The notes under the pieces are model-generated. The model made no database searches and was not told where the DNA came from. It saw only the letters and a list, made by a program, of their open reading frames with translations. The position numbers were made by a program, and so were the translations under genes. 64,000 bases of DNA from Pirellulales bacterium (GTDB taxonomy: Bacteria; Planctomycetota; Planctomycetia; Pirellulales; JACPPG01), in the NCBI GenBank assembly GCA_036499395.1, contig DASYDW010000062.1:78600-142599 (forward strand), written 5' to 3'. This document shows positions 41,401-49,003 of the stretch, piece after piece. Each line of letters opens with the position of its first letter. Position 1 is the first letter of the stretch.

Positions 41401-41837
41401 GGCCGGATACGTCAGGCCGGCATACGCTGAGCATCAACAACCAGACGGGCTTTACTGGTTCGAATACGCCGATTTATGAAAACTTCTTTGCCGGTGGTTA
41501 CACGACTCTGCGCGGCTTCTATTTCCGCGGTGCATCGCCGCTGGACGAGGGAGTGCAAGTCGGTGGTCACTTCATGTTCATCAACTCGGTGGAGTACATG
41601 TTCCCGATCACCGGCGACGACATGCTACGCGGCGTGGCGTTCACCGACTTCGGTACCGTCGAGCCGAGCACCGAACTGCAGTGGCAAGACTTCCGCGTCG
41701 CGCCGGGCTTGGGTCTGCGTGTCACGGTGCCCGCGATGGGGCCGGCGCCGATCGCCCTGGACTTCGCCGTCCCGATCCATCACGCACCTGGCGATCAGTT
41801 GCAGTTGTTCAGCTTCTTCATCGGCGTGAACCGGTAA
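38421..41837 (+). CDS. bamA: outer-membrane assembly protein BamA with large low-complexity insert
   Basis: A 1138-residue Omp85 protein. A signal sequence (MLGGRLDFALLSRCCAIALAVA) and a Pro-rich stretch (about 31-74) precede POTRA repeats 1-5, which fill about 75-460 (VVEVRIEGNKAV..., VKIYGSAKSEKV..., KIWEVDFEGNTVA..., NVSVIGNNKLQ..., GRIDVKIGGDNP...). Residues about 460-780 are low complexity: acidic, then Gly-rich, then a Pro/Gln/Tyr/Ala stretch (NQYAAPNQYAAP repeats). The beta-barrel occupies about 785-1138, with the loop-6 motif TTLRGFYFRGASP and an aromatic end. This shows a typical two-membrane envelope. The insert is not part of standard BamA. bamA lies after dnaB, a transition without obvious functional link. 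Confidence 0.92.
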   Translation: MLGGRLDFALLSRCCAIALAVAIGPATARGQSPAAGPSAPGGGGPSLTGTALPPGPVPYTPPPTEPPPVSATPEVVEVRIEGNKAVESNKILPHIKTRAGRPLDKSMVEDDVKRLSKTHQFINVEPRYERRADGGVIIIYHVVERPLIRYVKIYGSAKSEKVLMKKAGLKVGDALDPYAVEESRTKLEEYLRGKGYALCSVTIIEGTKPGDRGIRMMVNEGLKQKIWEVDFEGNTVAPDDRLKTQIQSKKPILWVFKGEVDYARIDEDVRRLTDYYRGLGFFRARVGREFVFNEKQNWMTLTFFIEEGPRYVVNNVSVIGNNKLQAEKLTKDLKLKGGDFFDQSKLSRDITGVQDKYGEVGYIFADIQPETRFLEQPGQLDLVYKIEEGDRYRVGRIDVKIGGDNPHTRRTALLNRLSLRTGDIANTKKLRDSERRLKASQMLASNPAQGQVPKIVFAKPGMEDEEDEADTSVARNPHPKRSGPGVQAPMGLGGQGAGGIGGGGAGNMGMGGAGMNGTGFNGQSPDPAPLRAYPDNDLEIHDGESMEVEFVPEGLAPPTHRTTLAYKPGPLPGDDRAQVVRAQGPSDAGSSFGQQPLGRITPDAPVGGIRSAGNSGITQTQFIQPVPGGYAPSSSPPAGNYAPQYSQPAVQQPATPSYAAPGNYPPPSGYAAPNQYAAPNQYAAPPTNAVPGYGNAAPAYGQAPGYSQPSGGYAAPGAGPAYGSSVYPPPSAVPSGQMPPNVPPLLDGAPAGAVASPGGYAGPGDLYPQGAGPFDGDAPRDIPIQIRGNETQTGRLMLGVGVNSNAGLIGNITLDEQNFDWRRYPTSWEDIRNATAWRGGGQQFRIQASPGTVYQQYMINFHNPYLFDTPVSFGLSGSFFTRIYNNWTEKRLGARVSLGYQFLFDPNLSTVLSFRGENVNISNPSVPTPPELEQVLGNNAFFSGKWEVIHDTRDSSFLATQGHRIDIGLEQAFGSYTFPRATINASQHFLLHERPDTSGRHTLSINNQTGFTGSNTPIYENFFAGGYTTLRGFYFRGASPLDEGVQVGGHFMFINSVEYMFPITGDDMLRGVAFTDFGTVEPSTELQWQDFRVAPGLGLRVTVPAMGPAPIALDFAVPIHHAPGDQLQLFSFFIGVNR

Positions 41838-41863
41838 ACGACAGCGAAGCGCCCCTCTTGTAG

Positions 41864-41893
41864 GGTGCCCTGCGGGCACCAGCGTTTTTTTTT
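41864..41893 (+). terminator. terminator-like palindrome after bamA
   Basis: GGTGCCC (41864-41870), loop TGC, GGGCACC (41874-41880), then AGCG and a run of nine T residues. It begins 27 bases after the bamA stop and looks like a short Rho-independent terminator, and it belongs to the GTAGGGTGC palindrome family described at 41975. Confidence 0.7.
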
Positions 41894-41974
41894 GGGCGCA
41901 GATGGGGCCGCGGTTTCGCGGTGGGGTTTTACCCGCGAACGGCAATCTGGTTGCGGCGTCTCTCGCCGATTCTT

Positions 41975-41991
41975 GGTGCGCACAGCGCACC
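41975..41991. repeat. inverted copy of the TAGGGTGC palindrome
   Basis: GGTGCGC-ACA-GCGCACC, followed by CTACGG, is the reverse-orientation relative of the element after bamA (TAGGGTGCCC...). The two face each other between bamA and apt, so the outer TAGGGTGC and GCACCCTA segments could also pair over about 110 bases. No T-run follows for apt. Confidence 0.6.
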
Positions 41992-42004
41992 CTACGGTAG
42001 GCCA

Positions 42005-42529
42005 TTAGTACTTGAGCAGGCTGAAGATCTCGAATTCCTTGATCCGCTCGGCGCCGTGTAAGTCGAGCAATTCGATCAGGAAGGCGCAGCCAGCCACGTG
42101 GCCGCCAGCCTGTTCGATCAAACGGCAGCAGGCCTCGATCGTGCCGCCGGTGGCCAGCAGATCGTCGACCAATAGCACGCGTTGCCCTTGGGCAATTCCG
42201 TCGCTATGGATCTCGAGCGTATCGGTGCCGTATTCCAGCTCGTAATGGAAAGCGTGGGTCGTAAAAGGGAGCTTGCCAGGTTTGCGAACCGGCACGAATC
42301 CCACGCCCAGCTCGATAGCCAGCGGCGCGGCGAAGATGAAGCCCCGCGCCTCGGCCGCGGCCACGACGTCGATCGGGCGACCACGATAATGGTCGGCCAA
42401 TTGGCGAATCGATTCACGCAGCGCTTCGGCCGCGCCCAACAGCGGCGTGATATCGCGAAACATGATCCCGGGCTTGGGAAAATCGGGGATCGAACGAATG
42501 TATTCCTTCAGTTGGATCGCGGCTGTCAT
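42005..42529 (-). CDS. apt: adenine phosphoribosyltransferase
   Basis: A 174-residue salvage enzyme that makes AMP from adenine and PRPP. Motifs: [21 protein letters not shown] at the start, [13 protein letters not shown] and the PRPP signature [13 protein letters not shown]. Length is normal for Apt. The start at 42529 ([13 protein letters not shown]) fits the family; the in-frame extension to 42616 has no homology. Convergent with bamA. Confidence 0.93.
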   Translation of the reverse strand: MTAAIQLKEYIRSIPDFPKPGIMFRDITPLLGAAEALRESIRQLADHYRGRPIDVVAAAEARGFIFAAPLAIELGVGFVPVRKPGKLPFTTHAFHYELEYGTDTLEIHSDGIAQGQRVLLVDDLLATGGTIEACCRLIEQAGGHVAGCAFLIELLDLHGAERIKEFEIFSLLKY

Positions 42530-43183
42530 TGCGAGAGATGCTCTGAGGATGTCGACCGGCACGTTCGCGCCGCACTGGTCGTTGTGTAGCGCAGCGTCGG
42601 TTCCGCCGGCTGGCAATATACGGTTCGCCCAAGATGCTGGCCAGCGTCGTGCGAATCGTCGATCGACTGGTCATTCATGCGCCGCGCGATAATACGCTTC
42701 CTGAAATTTGACCCTTGTCGGACTGCGACCTATGTTTCAGATGCCGACCGCCCCATCGGGCCTTCGGCGAACTCCCATGACTTGGCTCTCACCCCCCGTG
42801 TCTAGGCGGGGTCGCCACGGGCTTTCGTTGGCGACCCTGCCTATATCGCTTGGGCATCGTGGCGGGCATCGCGAGGCTGACCGTTTTCTGCGTTATCTGA
42901 ACGCCCTTGTGTAACAGCCGGCTCGGTCGAATGCCTGGGCGAGAATCGATCGAGGGTGCCTGCTTTTGGACCTTCCTGCGCAGTGCGGCGCCATCCCCCA
43001 AATTGAGAGTTCGGGCGATCCGCGACGGCCACAAACGGCCCTTGTCCTGCTCGCGATCAATGTTTAGGCTTTTGTGTTCCGTCGTCGTTCGGATAGGCGA
43101 CGCAGGGGCCGGCCTGCCGCGAAGCGAGTCGCCCCCTCCGCAAAATTCTCCCGCAGGGCCCGTCGAAAAAAGGGGTCGGAAGC
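42530..43183. other. long intergenic region apt to acidic-protein gene
   Basis: About 650 bases between divergent genes. Long open frames exist on both strands here because of the GC content, but none has a ribosome site or recognisable composition. No RNA gene or repeat is recognised. It presumably holds promoters for apt and for the acidic protein. Confidence 0.45.
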
Positions 43184-43486
43184 TTGTCCATGTCGTGCCA
43201 CATCGCATCGCCTGCCTCGATTCCCGTTTTCGTGTCGCTGGGAGAAGAAGAGCCCTCTTGGCTGCTGGCCGAGGATTCGCCCGAGGAAGCACCTGCTGAA
43301 GGGGGCGACGCCGGTGACGAGGAAATCGACGACGACGATTTCGACGACGACTTCGACGACGATTTCGAAGAAGAGCTGGACGAAGAATTCGAGAGCGACA
43401 TCGACGAATTCGATGACACCGCCGGCGACGATGACGGCGAGGATGGCGAAATCGAGGTCGGCGAAGAATTCGAAGAGGATTTCTAA
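43184..43486 (+). CDS. small, extremely acidic protein
   Basis: A 100-residue frame. Residues 20-100 are about half Asp and Glu (EEEPSWLLAEDSPEE, DDDFDDDFDDDFEEELDEEFES), with regularly spaced Phe. Such small Asp/Glu-rich proteins with DDDF repeats occur in many planctomycetes and have no known function. GGAAG lies about 10 bases before the ATG. Expression is unproven, but a frame so biased to acidic codons is unlikely by chance. A palindrome (43596-43633) with a T-run lies downstream. It could be intrinsically disordered and bind metal or basic proteins; that is speculation. Confidence 0.6.
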   Translation: MSMSCHIASPASIPVFVSLGEEEPSWLLAEDSPEEAPAEGGDAGDEEIDDDDFDDDFDDDFEEELDEEFESDIDEFDDTAGDDDGEDGEIEVGEEFEEDF

Positions 43487-43595
43487 TACCGGCCCGTTCG
43501 CCTCGAATCGCCGAGCGCCATCCCGCTTCGAGCATCAGACCGTGAGTCAAGTGATGCCCTGCTAATTCGGGTCGACGTTTCTCTTGGCTGCACCG

Positions 43596-43633
43596 GTGCC
43601 ATGTTTTTTCCGCCCACGGCGGAATAAGCATGC
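43596..43633. repeat. CATGCTTAT-CCGCC palindrome (family copy 1)
   Basis: GTGCCATG...TTCCGCC-CAC-GGCGGAATAAGCATGC, followed on the plus strand by TATTTTT. Read on the minus strand it is CATGCTTATTCCGCC...GGCGGAA...CATGGCAC, matching the perfect palindrome at 48112-48142 with the same CATGGCAC end. It lies between two convergent genes and may act as a bidirectional terminator. Confidence 0.7.
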
Positions 43634-45099
43634 TATTTTTCGCGAATTACGCTTTCGTCGCTGATCAGTTCTCGCGCCTTCTCCAAGTCAGCGCGCATGC
43701 GATCGATGCTCTTTTGCTTTGCCGGCCGGTCGGCGGATCGCGGAATCAGTGCTTCGGCCTCGGTGAGAGTTCGCAGCGCGCCAGCGTCGTCGCCGCTTTT
43801 GTGTTGAAGTTTTGCGATCGCCGTCAGGCAATAAGACTCTCCGTATTGACACCAATAATCGTTTTCCTGGCGATAGGCCTCGATGGCTTCGGCGATCCGG
43901 CCGGCATCGTTTAGCTCCCAGGCCAGGAAGCCTGCCGCGTCCGCGAATTTCTTCGTGTTCGGCTTTGCCACGGCTAGCGCGGTGCGACAAGTCGCAATTG
44001 TTTCCTCGTGCCGGCCTTCTCCCAGCAACATGTTCATCTTCCAGCCGAGAAAGTAGCTCTTGTCGGCAGGGCTCTTGGCCGCGGCAATCTGTCGATCGTA
44101 AACGGCGATCGCCGCGTCGAGACGCTTCAATCGCGAAAGGTCGATGGCTTCATTGCGAAACAAGCGATTACGATCTTCCTGGGGACAGCTCGGATTCTCT
44201 TGCTGCCGATGAATGCTTTCCAGCGCCGCTTCGTACTGTTCGTCCCAGTCCAGATAACCATAGCGCCGTTCTTCCAGACGGTAACGCCTGAGGGGGTCGG
44301 TCGTTTCCAGTAGGGCCTTATCGATGTACGCGATTGCCGCCGGGCAGTCTTCCTTCGTGTTGAACTGATCCAACTCCGCGAGGTCCGTGCGGCCGCCGCG
44401 ATGCTCGTCGCGTGCCTCGACGCGCGCGTCGTAAAGCTCGCGCAGGCCGAGCACGCCGTCGGCATCCAAATTACGGATTTCGGTAATTTCGTCCTGGTAG
44501 AAAACCAGAATTGGGTCATCGTCCTCGCGATCGTCAAGTGTTTCCATGCGGTCGGCGATACAAGCGATCGCGGCGTTTAATTCCTTGGCACGCTCTCCGC
44601 CCGTCACGCTGCCCGCGGCCGCCAGATGCACGTCACGAGATTCGCGTGATTGTCGCGCGTTGTCGAGCCGCTTAATGAATGTCGTGAAGTCGGTCTCGTC
44701 GTCATAGCCGGTGAAGTAGGCATAAGGCCGGGCCGTCGCGTCGGCAAGCATGATCGTCGGAAAGCCGTGAATGAAAAATTGCTTCATCCACGATTTGTAC
44801 TTGTGAAGCAGTTCGCCCAGTTCCTCGCGATTGCTCGGCAAGTCAATATCGACGAGCACGAAATGCTTTTCGGTCGCGGCGAACTCCGGCCGGCTGAGAA
44901 CCTCTCGATCGAGGTCGATGCAAGCGCCACACCATTCCAGGCCCGTAAAAACGACAAGCAAATCCTTGTGCTCCGCTGTGGCCAGTCCCTTGGCGTCGTC
45001 GAGGTTTCTCACCCACCGCAACCCGGCGGGGTCGGCCGAGGCGGTCGCAGACCAGACGATCGTGGCGATGAGCAGCATCCCGCGAAGATGAAGTCGCAT
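43633..45099 (-). CDS. exported thioredoxin-fold protein with TPR-like C-terminus
   Basis: A 488-residue protein with a signal peptide (MRLHLRGMLLIATIVWSATASA). The thioredoxin-like domain (about 25-150) has the active site GLEWCGACIDLDREVL (WCGAC) and FPTIMLAD, close to the thioredoxin_7/DUF255 type. After it, about 320 residues of helical repeats (TPR-like, for example YDRQIAAAKSPADKSYFLGW and EALIPRSA near the end). It may be a periplasmic thiol-disulfide protein with a docking domain; the partner is unknown. GGAG lies 7 bases before ATG 45099; the frame to 45183 is leader. Confidence 0.8.
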   Translation of the reverse strand: MRLHLRGMLLIATIVWSATASADPAGLRWVRNLDDAKGLATAEHKDLLVVFTGLEWCGACIDLDREVLSRPEFAATEKHFVLVDIDLPSNREELGELLHKYKSWMKQFFIHGFPTIMLADATARPYAYFTGYDDETDFTTFIKRLDNARQSRESRDVHLAAAGSVTGGERAKELNAAIACIADRMETLDDREDDDPILVFYQDEITEIRNLDADGVLGLRELYDARVEARDEHRGGRTDLAELDQFNTKEDCPAAIAYIDKALLETTDPLRRYRLEERRYGYLDWDEQYEAALESIHRQQENPSCPQEDRNRLFRNEAIDLSRLKRLDAAIAVYDRQIAAAKSPADKSYFLGWKMNMLLGEGRHEETIATCRTALAVAKPNTKKFADAAGFLAWELNDAGRIAEAIEAYRQENDYWCQYGESYCLTAIAKLQHKSGDDAGALRTLTEAEALIPRSADRPAKQKSIDRMRADLEKARELISDESVIREK

Positions 45100-45251
45100 T
45101 AATCGCTCCAAATAAAAATGTGGGCAGCGACCAGAGCTAACGCTTTGCATGGGCGACAGGAATCGCGACCAATTGTCACCCAAGGCGATTTTCCTCTAGG
45201 CATGAGCGCCAGTCCAGTCACGAGCTCGGACCGCCAGGCAACCGAATCCAT

Positions 45252-46616
45252 CTATCGCTCCAACCAGTTGTCCAGGCCGTACTTTTTCCCCTCGGCGTTG
45301 CTGATTACCTGTGTCCGAAGATCGCCGAAAAACACGCGCAGGCCGTCGGTTTCGGCCTGTCGCCACCACAGCAAGACTTTCTCTGAGTTTGCTTTGCCGA
45401 CGTGCAGGCCGTCGTAACCGGCATGGTAGCGATTGCGCAGCACGCGCGAGACTTCCTTCAGTGCAATATTAGCGTCTTCGATTTCGCGATATTTCTGCTG
45501 CTGTTTCCAGGCGGGATTCGCAGGACCTGTGAAGCCTGCCGCTCGCAGCATCTCGTCGCGGATCGCCGCCACGTCAAACGTCTCGACACGCGAATCGACT
45601 TGTGGATACCGGTTGCAAAGCGTTGCATAGAGCTTCAACGCATCAGCAATTTGACGTGGCGCGTCCTCGCCGGTGGGAGGCGTCACGTCCGTGCAGTCCG
45701 CCGGCGGCGTTGCATCGAAGAGCCGCGGATCGAGATCGACGTTCCAGCGGAAATCGGTAAAGCGAACGACCGATGTCATTTCCTCATTCCGAGTTTCATG
45801 ACCGAATTCCAGGGGGAGATCCGTTTCAGCGTCAACCCATACTTCCTGAGGTTCGATCGGCGCTCCATCCCGTGCTCCGTCGAGCGCGATGATATACCCA
45901 CGTGCCGCGCGTCCTTGAACCGTTTTCGATCCCAGGTCGCGTGTCACGGTGCCGGACTTTTCGCGAATTAGCCGCAGCACATCCATGGGATAGGTCACCG
46001 AACCAGTGGCCGACAATCGCAATTCAGGCGTATGTACGAATGTCTTGCGCTTGCGGTCGAGAAGAATGCCGGGCTTTTCCGCTGGCGAGACATCGACGAA
46101 GTCCTCGAGTACTTCCTCCGTCCGCACACCGTCCGCAGGCGCCTTGTCGACCCTGACGATCGTTCGTTCATCGCGGAAAGCGCTTGGTGCTTGCCAATAA
46201 ATCCGCCCCGATTCGAGGATTGCGACCGGATGTTTGGTTTTTTCGTCCACGAACTCTGCCGTCGAGGAAATTCGATAGCAGTACGATTGGACGGCGCGCA
46301 ATTCGCGCGTCATGCGTTCCATGGCCGATAGATTGCGGCCCGAATTCACAGTGAGGAAGAGTATCAGTATCGCGGCCGCTGACGACAGGCCGATGCCACC
46401 TAGCGCGACCCTTTGATGTCGGCTGAGGCCGACCTGGCGAGGGGTGATCGGAGTGAATCGTCGATGTGGCATGCCTTCGTCCGCGATCTTCGACGCATGG
46501 ATGACTCGGTCGAGTGTTTCCTCGGCCGAAGGCGCGGCAGGCACGCGCACATCAGCGAACGCGTCGACAATATGTTGAGCAAACGTGTCCAGGTCCGGCG
46601 ATTTGTCGGCGCTCAT
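45252..46616 (-). CDS. anti-sigma-like membrane protein with LolA-like domain
   Basis: A 454-residue protein. Residues 1-70 are cytoplasmic, with a possible sigma-binding segment. One TM (about 71-91: ALGGIGLSSAAAILILFLTV) follows. The extracytoplasmic part resembles planctomycete LolA-like/outer-membrane lipoprotein-sorting domains (YWQAPSAFRDERTIV, PQEVWVDAETDLPLEF, FTDFRWNVDLDPRLFD). The gene directly follows an ECF sigma gene, sharing an ATGA overlap with the restored sigma frame, which makes an anti-sigma role likely. The ligand is unknown. Confidence 0.7.
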   Translation of the reverse strand: MSADKSPDLDTFAQHIVDAFADVRVPAAPSAEETLDRVIHASKIADEGMPHRRFTPITPRQVGLSRHQRVALGGIGLSSAAAILILFLTVNSGRNLSAMERMTRELRAVQSYCYRISSTAEFVDEKTKHPVAILESGRIYWQAPSAFRDERTIVRVDKAPADGVRTEEVLEDFVDVSPAEKPGILLDRKRKTFVHTPELRLSATGSVTYPMDVLRLIREKSGTVTRDLGSKTVQGRAARGYIIALDGARDGAPIEPQEVWVDAETDLPLEFGHETRNEEMTSVVRFTDFRWNVDLDPRLFDATPPADCTDVTPPTGEDAPRQIADALKLYATLCNRYPQVDSRVETFDVAAIRDEMLRAAGFTGPANPAWKQQQKYREIEDANIALKEVSRVLRNRYHAGYDGLHVGKANSEKVLLWWRQAETDGLRVFFGDLRTQVISNAEGKKYGLDNWLER

Positions 46617-47139
46617 GGTGACTGCTCCGAAATAGGCGACGGTCCATAGGTGGCGCTTAGCAGGCCTCGCAGGCCGATCGCGGCGCGATGGACGAGTACT
46701 CGCAAATGCGCTGTATTGATCTGCAATTCTTCCGCGACTTCGGCCACGCTTAATTGCTCAACGTGCCGGAGCCAGAATCTTCGGCTTGTTGAGGTGGCAG
46801 TTGAGCTAGCGCGCGTCGCACTTGCTCGATCAACTCGGTGGTTTCGACACGAACTGCGGGCGGATCGTTTGTGGCCGGCAGTGTTGCCAGGTGGAGATGC
46901 CCCGCCGAGATTTCGTCCCTTCGATAACGGTCCCGTAAACGGTCAACCGCCTTGCATGTGGCGATTCGCAGCAGGAGCGCTCGCCAGTGTCGCACTTCGC
47001 CGGTGCGCGATAACCCCAGCGCCGCCAGGAATGTCTCTTGATAGCATTCCAGGGCGTCGTCTCGATTGTCGAGCAATCGGTACGCGGTGCCCCACACCGC
47101 GTCCGAATGGACTCGAATAATCGTTTCCAGGTCATTCAT
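46613..47139 (-). pseudogene. ECF sigma factor, broken by a one-base frameshift
   Basis: From ATG 47139, region 2 reads normally (ETIIRVHSDAVWGTAYRLLDNRDDALECYQETFLAAL, then WRALLLRIATCKAVDRLRDRYRR). At LPPQQAED the frame fails and stops at 46750 (SGSGTLSN). Restoring one base near 46776-46782 gives FWLRHVEQLSVAEVAEELQ and then INTAHLRVLVHRAAIGLRGLL, a proper region 4 helix-turn-helix, ending at TGA 46613-46615. That TGA overlaps the start of the anti-sigma-like gene. So the second half is intact but out of frame: either a sequencing error, a true mutation, or, less likely, programmed frameshifting. The start may be GTG 47172 instead. Confidence 0.85.
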
Positions 47140-47419
47140 GAACCGACTTGCCGTATCACTTTTGGCTTCCACTGTCTGTTCTTAATAGTCGCTCGATTCG
47201 TCGCGTCGTTACAGCCCACGGAAAAATTCTCGAAAAATGAGAACATCGGCGCGTCATTGAACCGCCAGCAGGAAAAGACCGGCACGCACGCCCCCCTGGT
47301 GGACGTCGGGGTTACAAGGCACCATAGTAGGTCCTCTGGGGCCAAACCGCTGACACCCGGGCCGGAGCCGCTGACCCCTGATTTTCGATCCACCGACCCG
47401 AGACCACCAGACGCCCCGA

Positions 47420-48085
47420 ATGACTGACGAACCCTCTTCCACGTTTCCGAACGACACTCTCGCCGCGGCGCTCGCGCGCCATTCCCTGGAGTTGCCTGCC
47501 GAACAAGCGGCGCAAGTCGATCGGTATTGCCGACTGGTGTGGGATTGGAACGAAAAGCTGAACCTGACGCGGCATACCGACTACGAAAAGTTCGTCGCGC
47601 GCGATCTCGTCGATACGCTCGAGTTTTCGAAGCTGCTGCAAGCCGGCGATCGCGTCCTCGACGTCGGCACCGGTGGTGGTGTGCCGGGCATCGTGCTGGC
47701 GATCATTCGGCCGGACGTGCATGTGACACTTTCCGAATCGATCGGTAAGAAGGCGCGGGCGGTCGAAGAGATAGTTCAGGTGCTTGCGTTACCAACCGTT
47801 GTCCACCACGGTCGGGCCGAAGAGTTGCTTGCGCGAGCGAAGTTTCAGGCGCTGTTGGTACGGGCCGTCGCACCGCTGGTGAAGCTGCTCACCTGGTTCG
47901 CGCCGTTCTGGGGTTCCTTCGAGCGGCTGCTGGTCATCAAAGGCCCGGCCTGGGTCGACGAGCGGCTTGCAGCTCGCGAGGCGGGTGCGCTCAACGGCCT
48001 GCAACTGCGCAAGCTGGCGTCTTGGCCTTTGCCGGGCACGCACTCGGAGAGCGTGCTGCTCGAGGTTCGGCCGCGCGGGACCTGA
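47420..48085 (+). CDS. rsmG: 16S rRNA (guanine527-N7)-methyltransferase RsmG
   Basis: A 221-residue methyltransferase: NEKLNLTRHTDYEKFVARDLVDTLEF near the start, SAM motif RVLDVGTGGGVPGIVLAI, SESIGKKARAVEEIVQ and the C-terminal KGPAWVDE. It adds m7G to 16S rRNA in the 530 loop. Length is normal. The start ATG 47420 has no strong Shine-Dalgarno site. Monocistronic, convergent with the next gene. Confidence 0.94.
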   Translation: MTDEPSSTFPNDTLAAALARHSLELPAEQAAQVDRYCRLVWDWNEKLNLTRHTDYEKFVARDLVDTLEFSKLLQAGDRVLDVGTGGGVPGIVLAIIRPDVHVTLSESIGKKARAVEEIVQVLALPTVVHHGRAEELLARAKFQALLVRAVAPLVKLLTWFAPFWGSFERLLVIKGPAWVDERLAAREAGALNGLQLRKLASWPLPGTHSESVLLEVRPRGT

Positions 48086-48111
48086 CCGAGGTCGACGACG
48101 TAACGAACGGG

Positions 48112-48142
48112 CATGCTTATCCGTCGCAGACGGATAAGCATG
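48112..48142. repeat. perfect 14-bp palindrome (family copy 2)
   Basis: CATGCTTATCCGTC (48112-48125), loop GCA, GACGGATAAGCATG (48129-48142), followed by GCAC. Perfect stem without a T-run. It shares the CATGCTTAT...CATGGCAC layout with 43596-43633 and also lies between convergent genes. Confidence 0.85.
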
Positions 48143-48185
48143 GCACACTTCCGGTCGCGTCGATTTTGAACTGCCGTCGGGTTTG

Positions 48186-48665
48186 TTAGCCCTGCTCGCG
48201 TTCGAAGACGCGGCGCAGGATTCTGGAAACCGCGTCGTAAATCAACGGGTCGTTCGAGGCTCGTGGTCCGGCGACATTCAGGATTGCCGGACGAATCTCG
48301 GTGAGCCAGGCAGTGATCGAGCGGGCCGCAACCGTTTCGTCACTCGTCGCCAGGTCGACGTACAAAGCCGGCTTCTGGTAACTCGCGGCCAATCGAGCCG
48401 TTAACGCCGTTCCACCGGTCGGTTCGCCGTGAGAGAAGATCAGCGTGGCGTCGGTGTCACGGACATTCCACTCGGTGCGGAGGGGGACCTGCGGCGAATC
48501 GGTTTCACGCATCTGATAGCAGGCTGCGAGCACGCCATCTTCGGCCCAGCGACCCTGGGGTACCCAGCCACCATGGGCGATGCTTAGGTCGATGGCTACG
48601 TCGAGTGCGGCGCGATCGGCCCCCGATTGTCCGCCGGAGACGAGCTTAATGACCGATAGAGACAT
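48186..48665 (-). CDS. putative molybdenum-carrier-like Rossmann protein
   Basis: A 159-residue protein of the putative molybdenum-carrier (DprA/LOG-like Rossmann) family: KLVSGGQSGADRAALDVAI near the start, GGWVPQGRWAEDG, the TDATLIFSHGEPTGGTALT loop, and NVAGPRASNDPLIYDAV at the end. The SGGQSGADRA motif is the nucleotide- or ligand-binding loop. The molybdenum link comes from a distant family name, and function here is unproven. It lies alone, divergent from ispE. Confidence 0.75.
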   Translation of the reverse strand: MSLSVIKLVSGGQSGADRAALDVAIDLSIAHGGWVPQGRWAEDGVLAACYQMRETDSPQVPLRTEWNVRDTDATLIFSHGEPTGGTALTARLAASYQKPALYVDLATSDETVAARSITAWLTEIRPAILNVAGPRASNDPLIYDAVSRILRRVFEREQG

Positions 48666-49003
48666 GAAGAGGAACTACGTTTGTCAGGAACGCTCGCTGG
48701 AAAGCGTAAATGCCATTGATGGAAATACTACCTTGCCAGGATTGTCGATTTTCGGCATCGCGATGCTAGCAGGCTGGTTTGCTTAATCAGCTACTGCGCA
48801 AATGCGCTATTGGCTGCTGAGAGGAAAAGTGATCGCGCTATCGGGCCGCGGATTCGCGCAACATTACAATTGACCATCTGGTGAGAAGCCGGTAGAATCC
48901 CCGCTCGAAACTGGGGCACCCGCGCGCCCACTCGCCATCATCAGGATTCGTTGATACTTGTGCGTCGGGACAAATCGCTCCGTCAAGGTCGGGAACGCGT
49001 AGG
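48666..49003. other. divergent intergenic region before ispE
   Basis: About 340 bases holding promoters for the Rossmann gene (minus) and ispE (plus). No gene, palindrome or RNA structure is seen. Sequence is slightly less GC-rich than coding DNA. Confidence 0.45.

Noticed and set aside
27183..42812. GTGTCT..AGGCGGGG similarity between 27188 and 42800
   Set aside because: Short, with an unequal internal gap; could be chance in GC-rich DNA.
42789..43631. Minus-strand frame over the acidic gene and its upstream region
   Set aside because: Ser/Arg-rich shadow of the Asp codons; no ribosome site.
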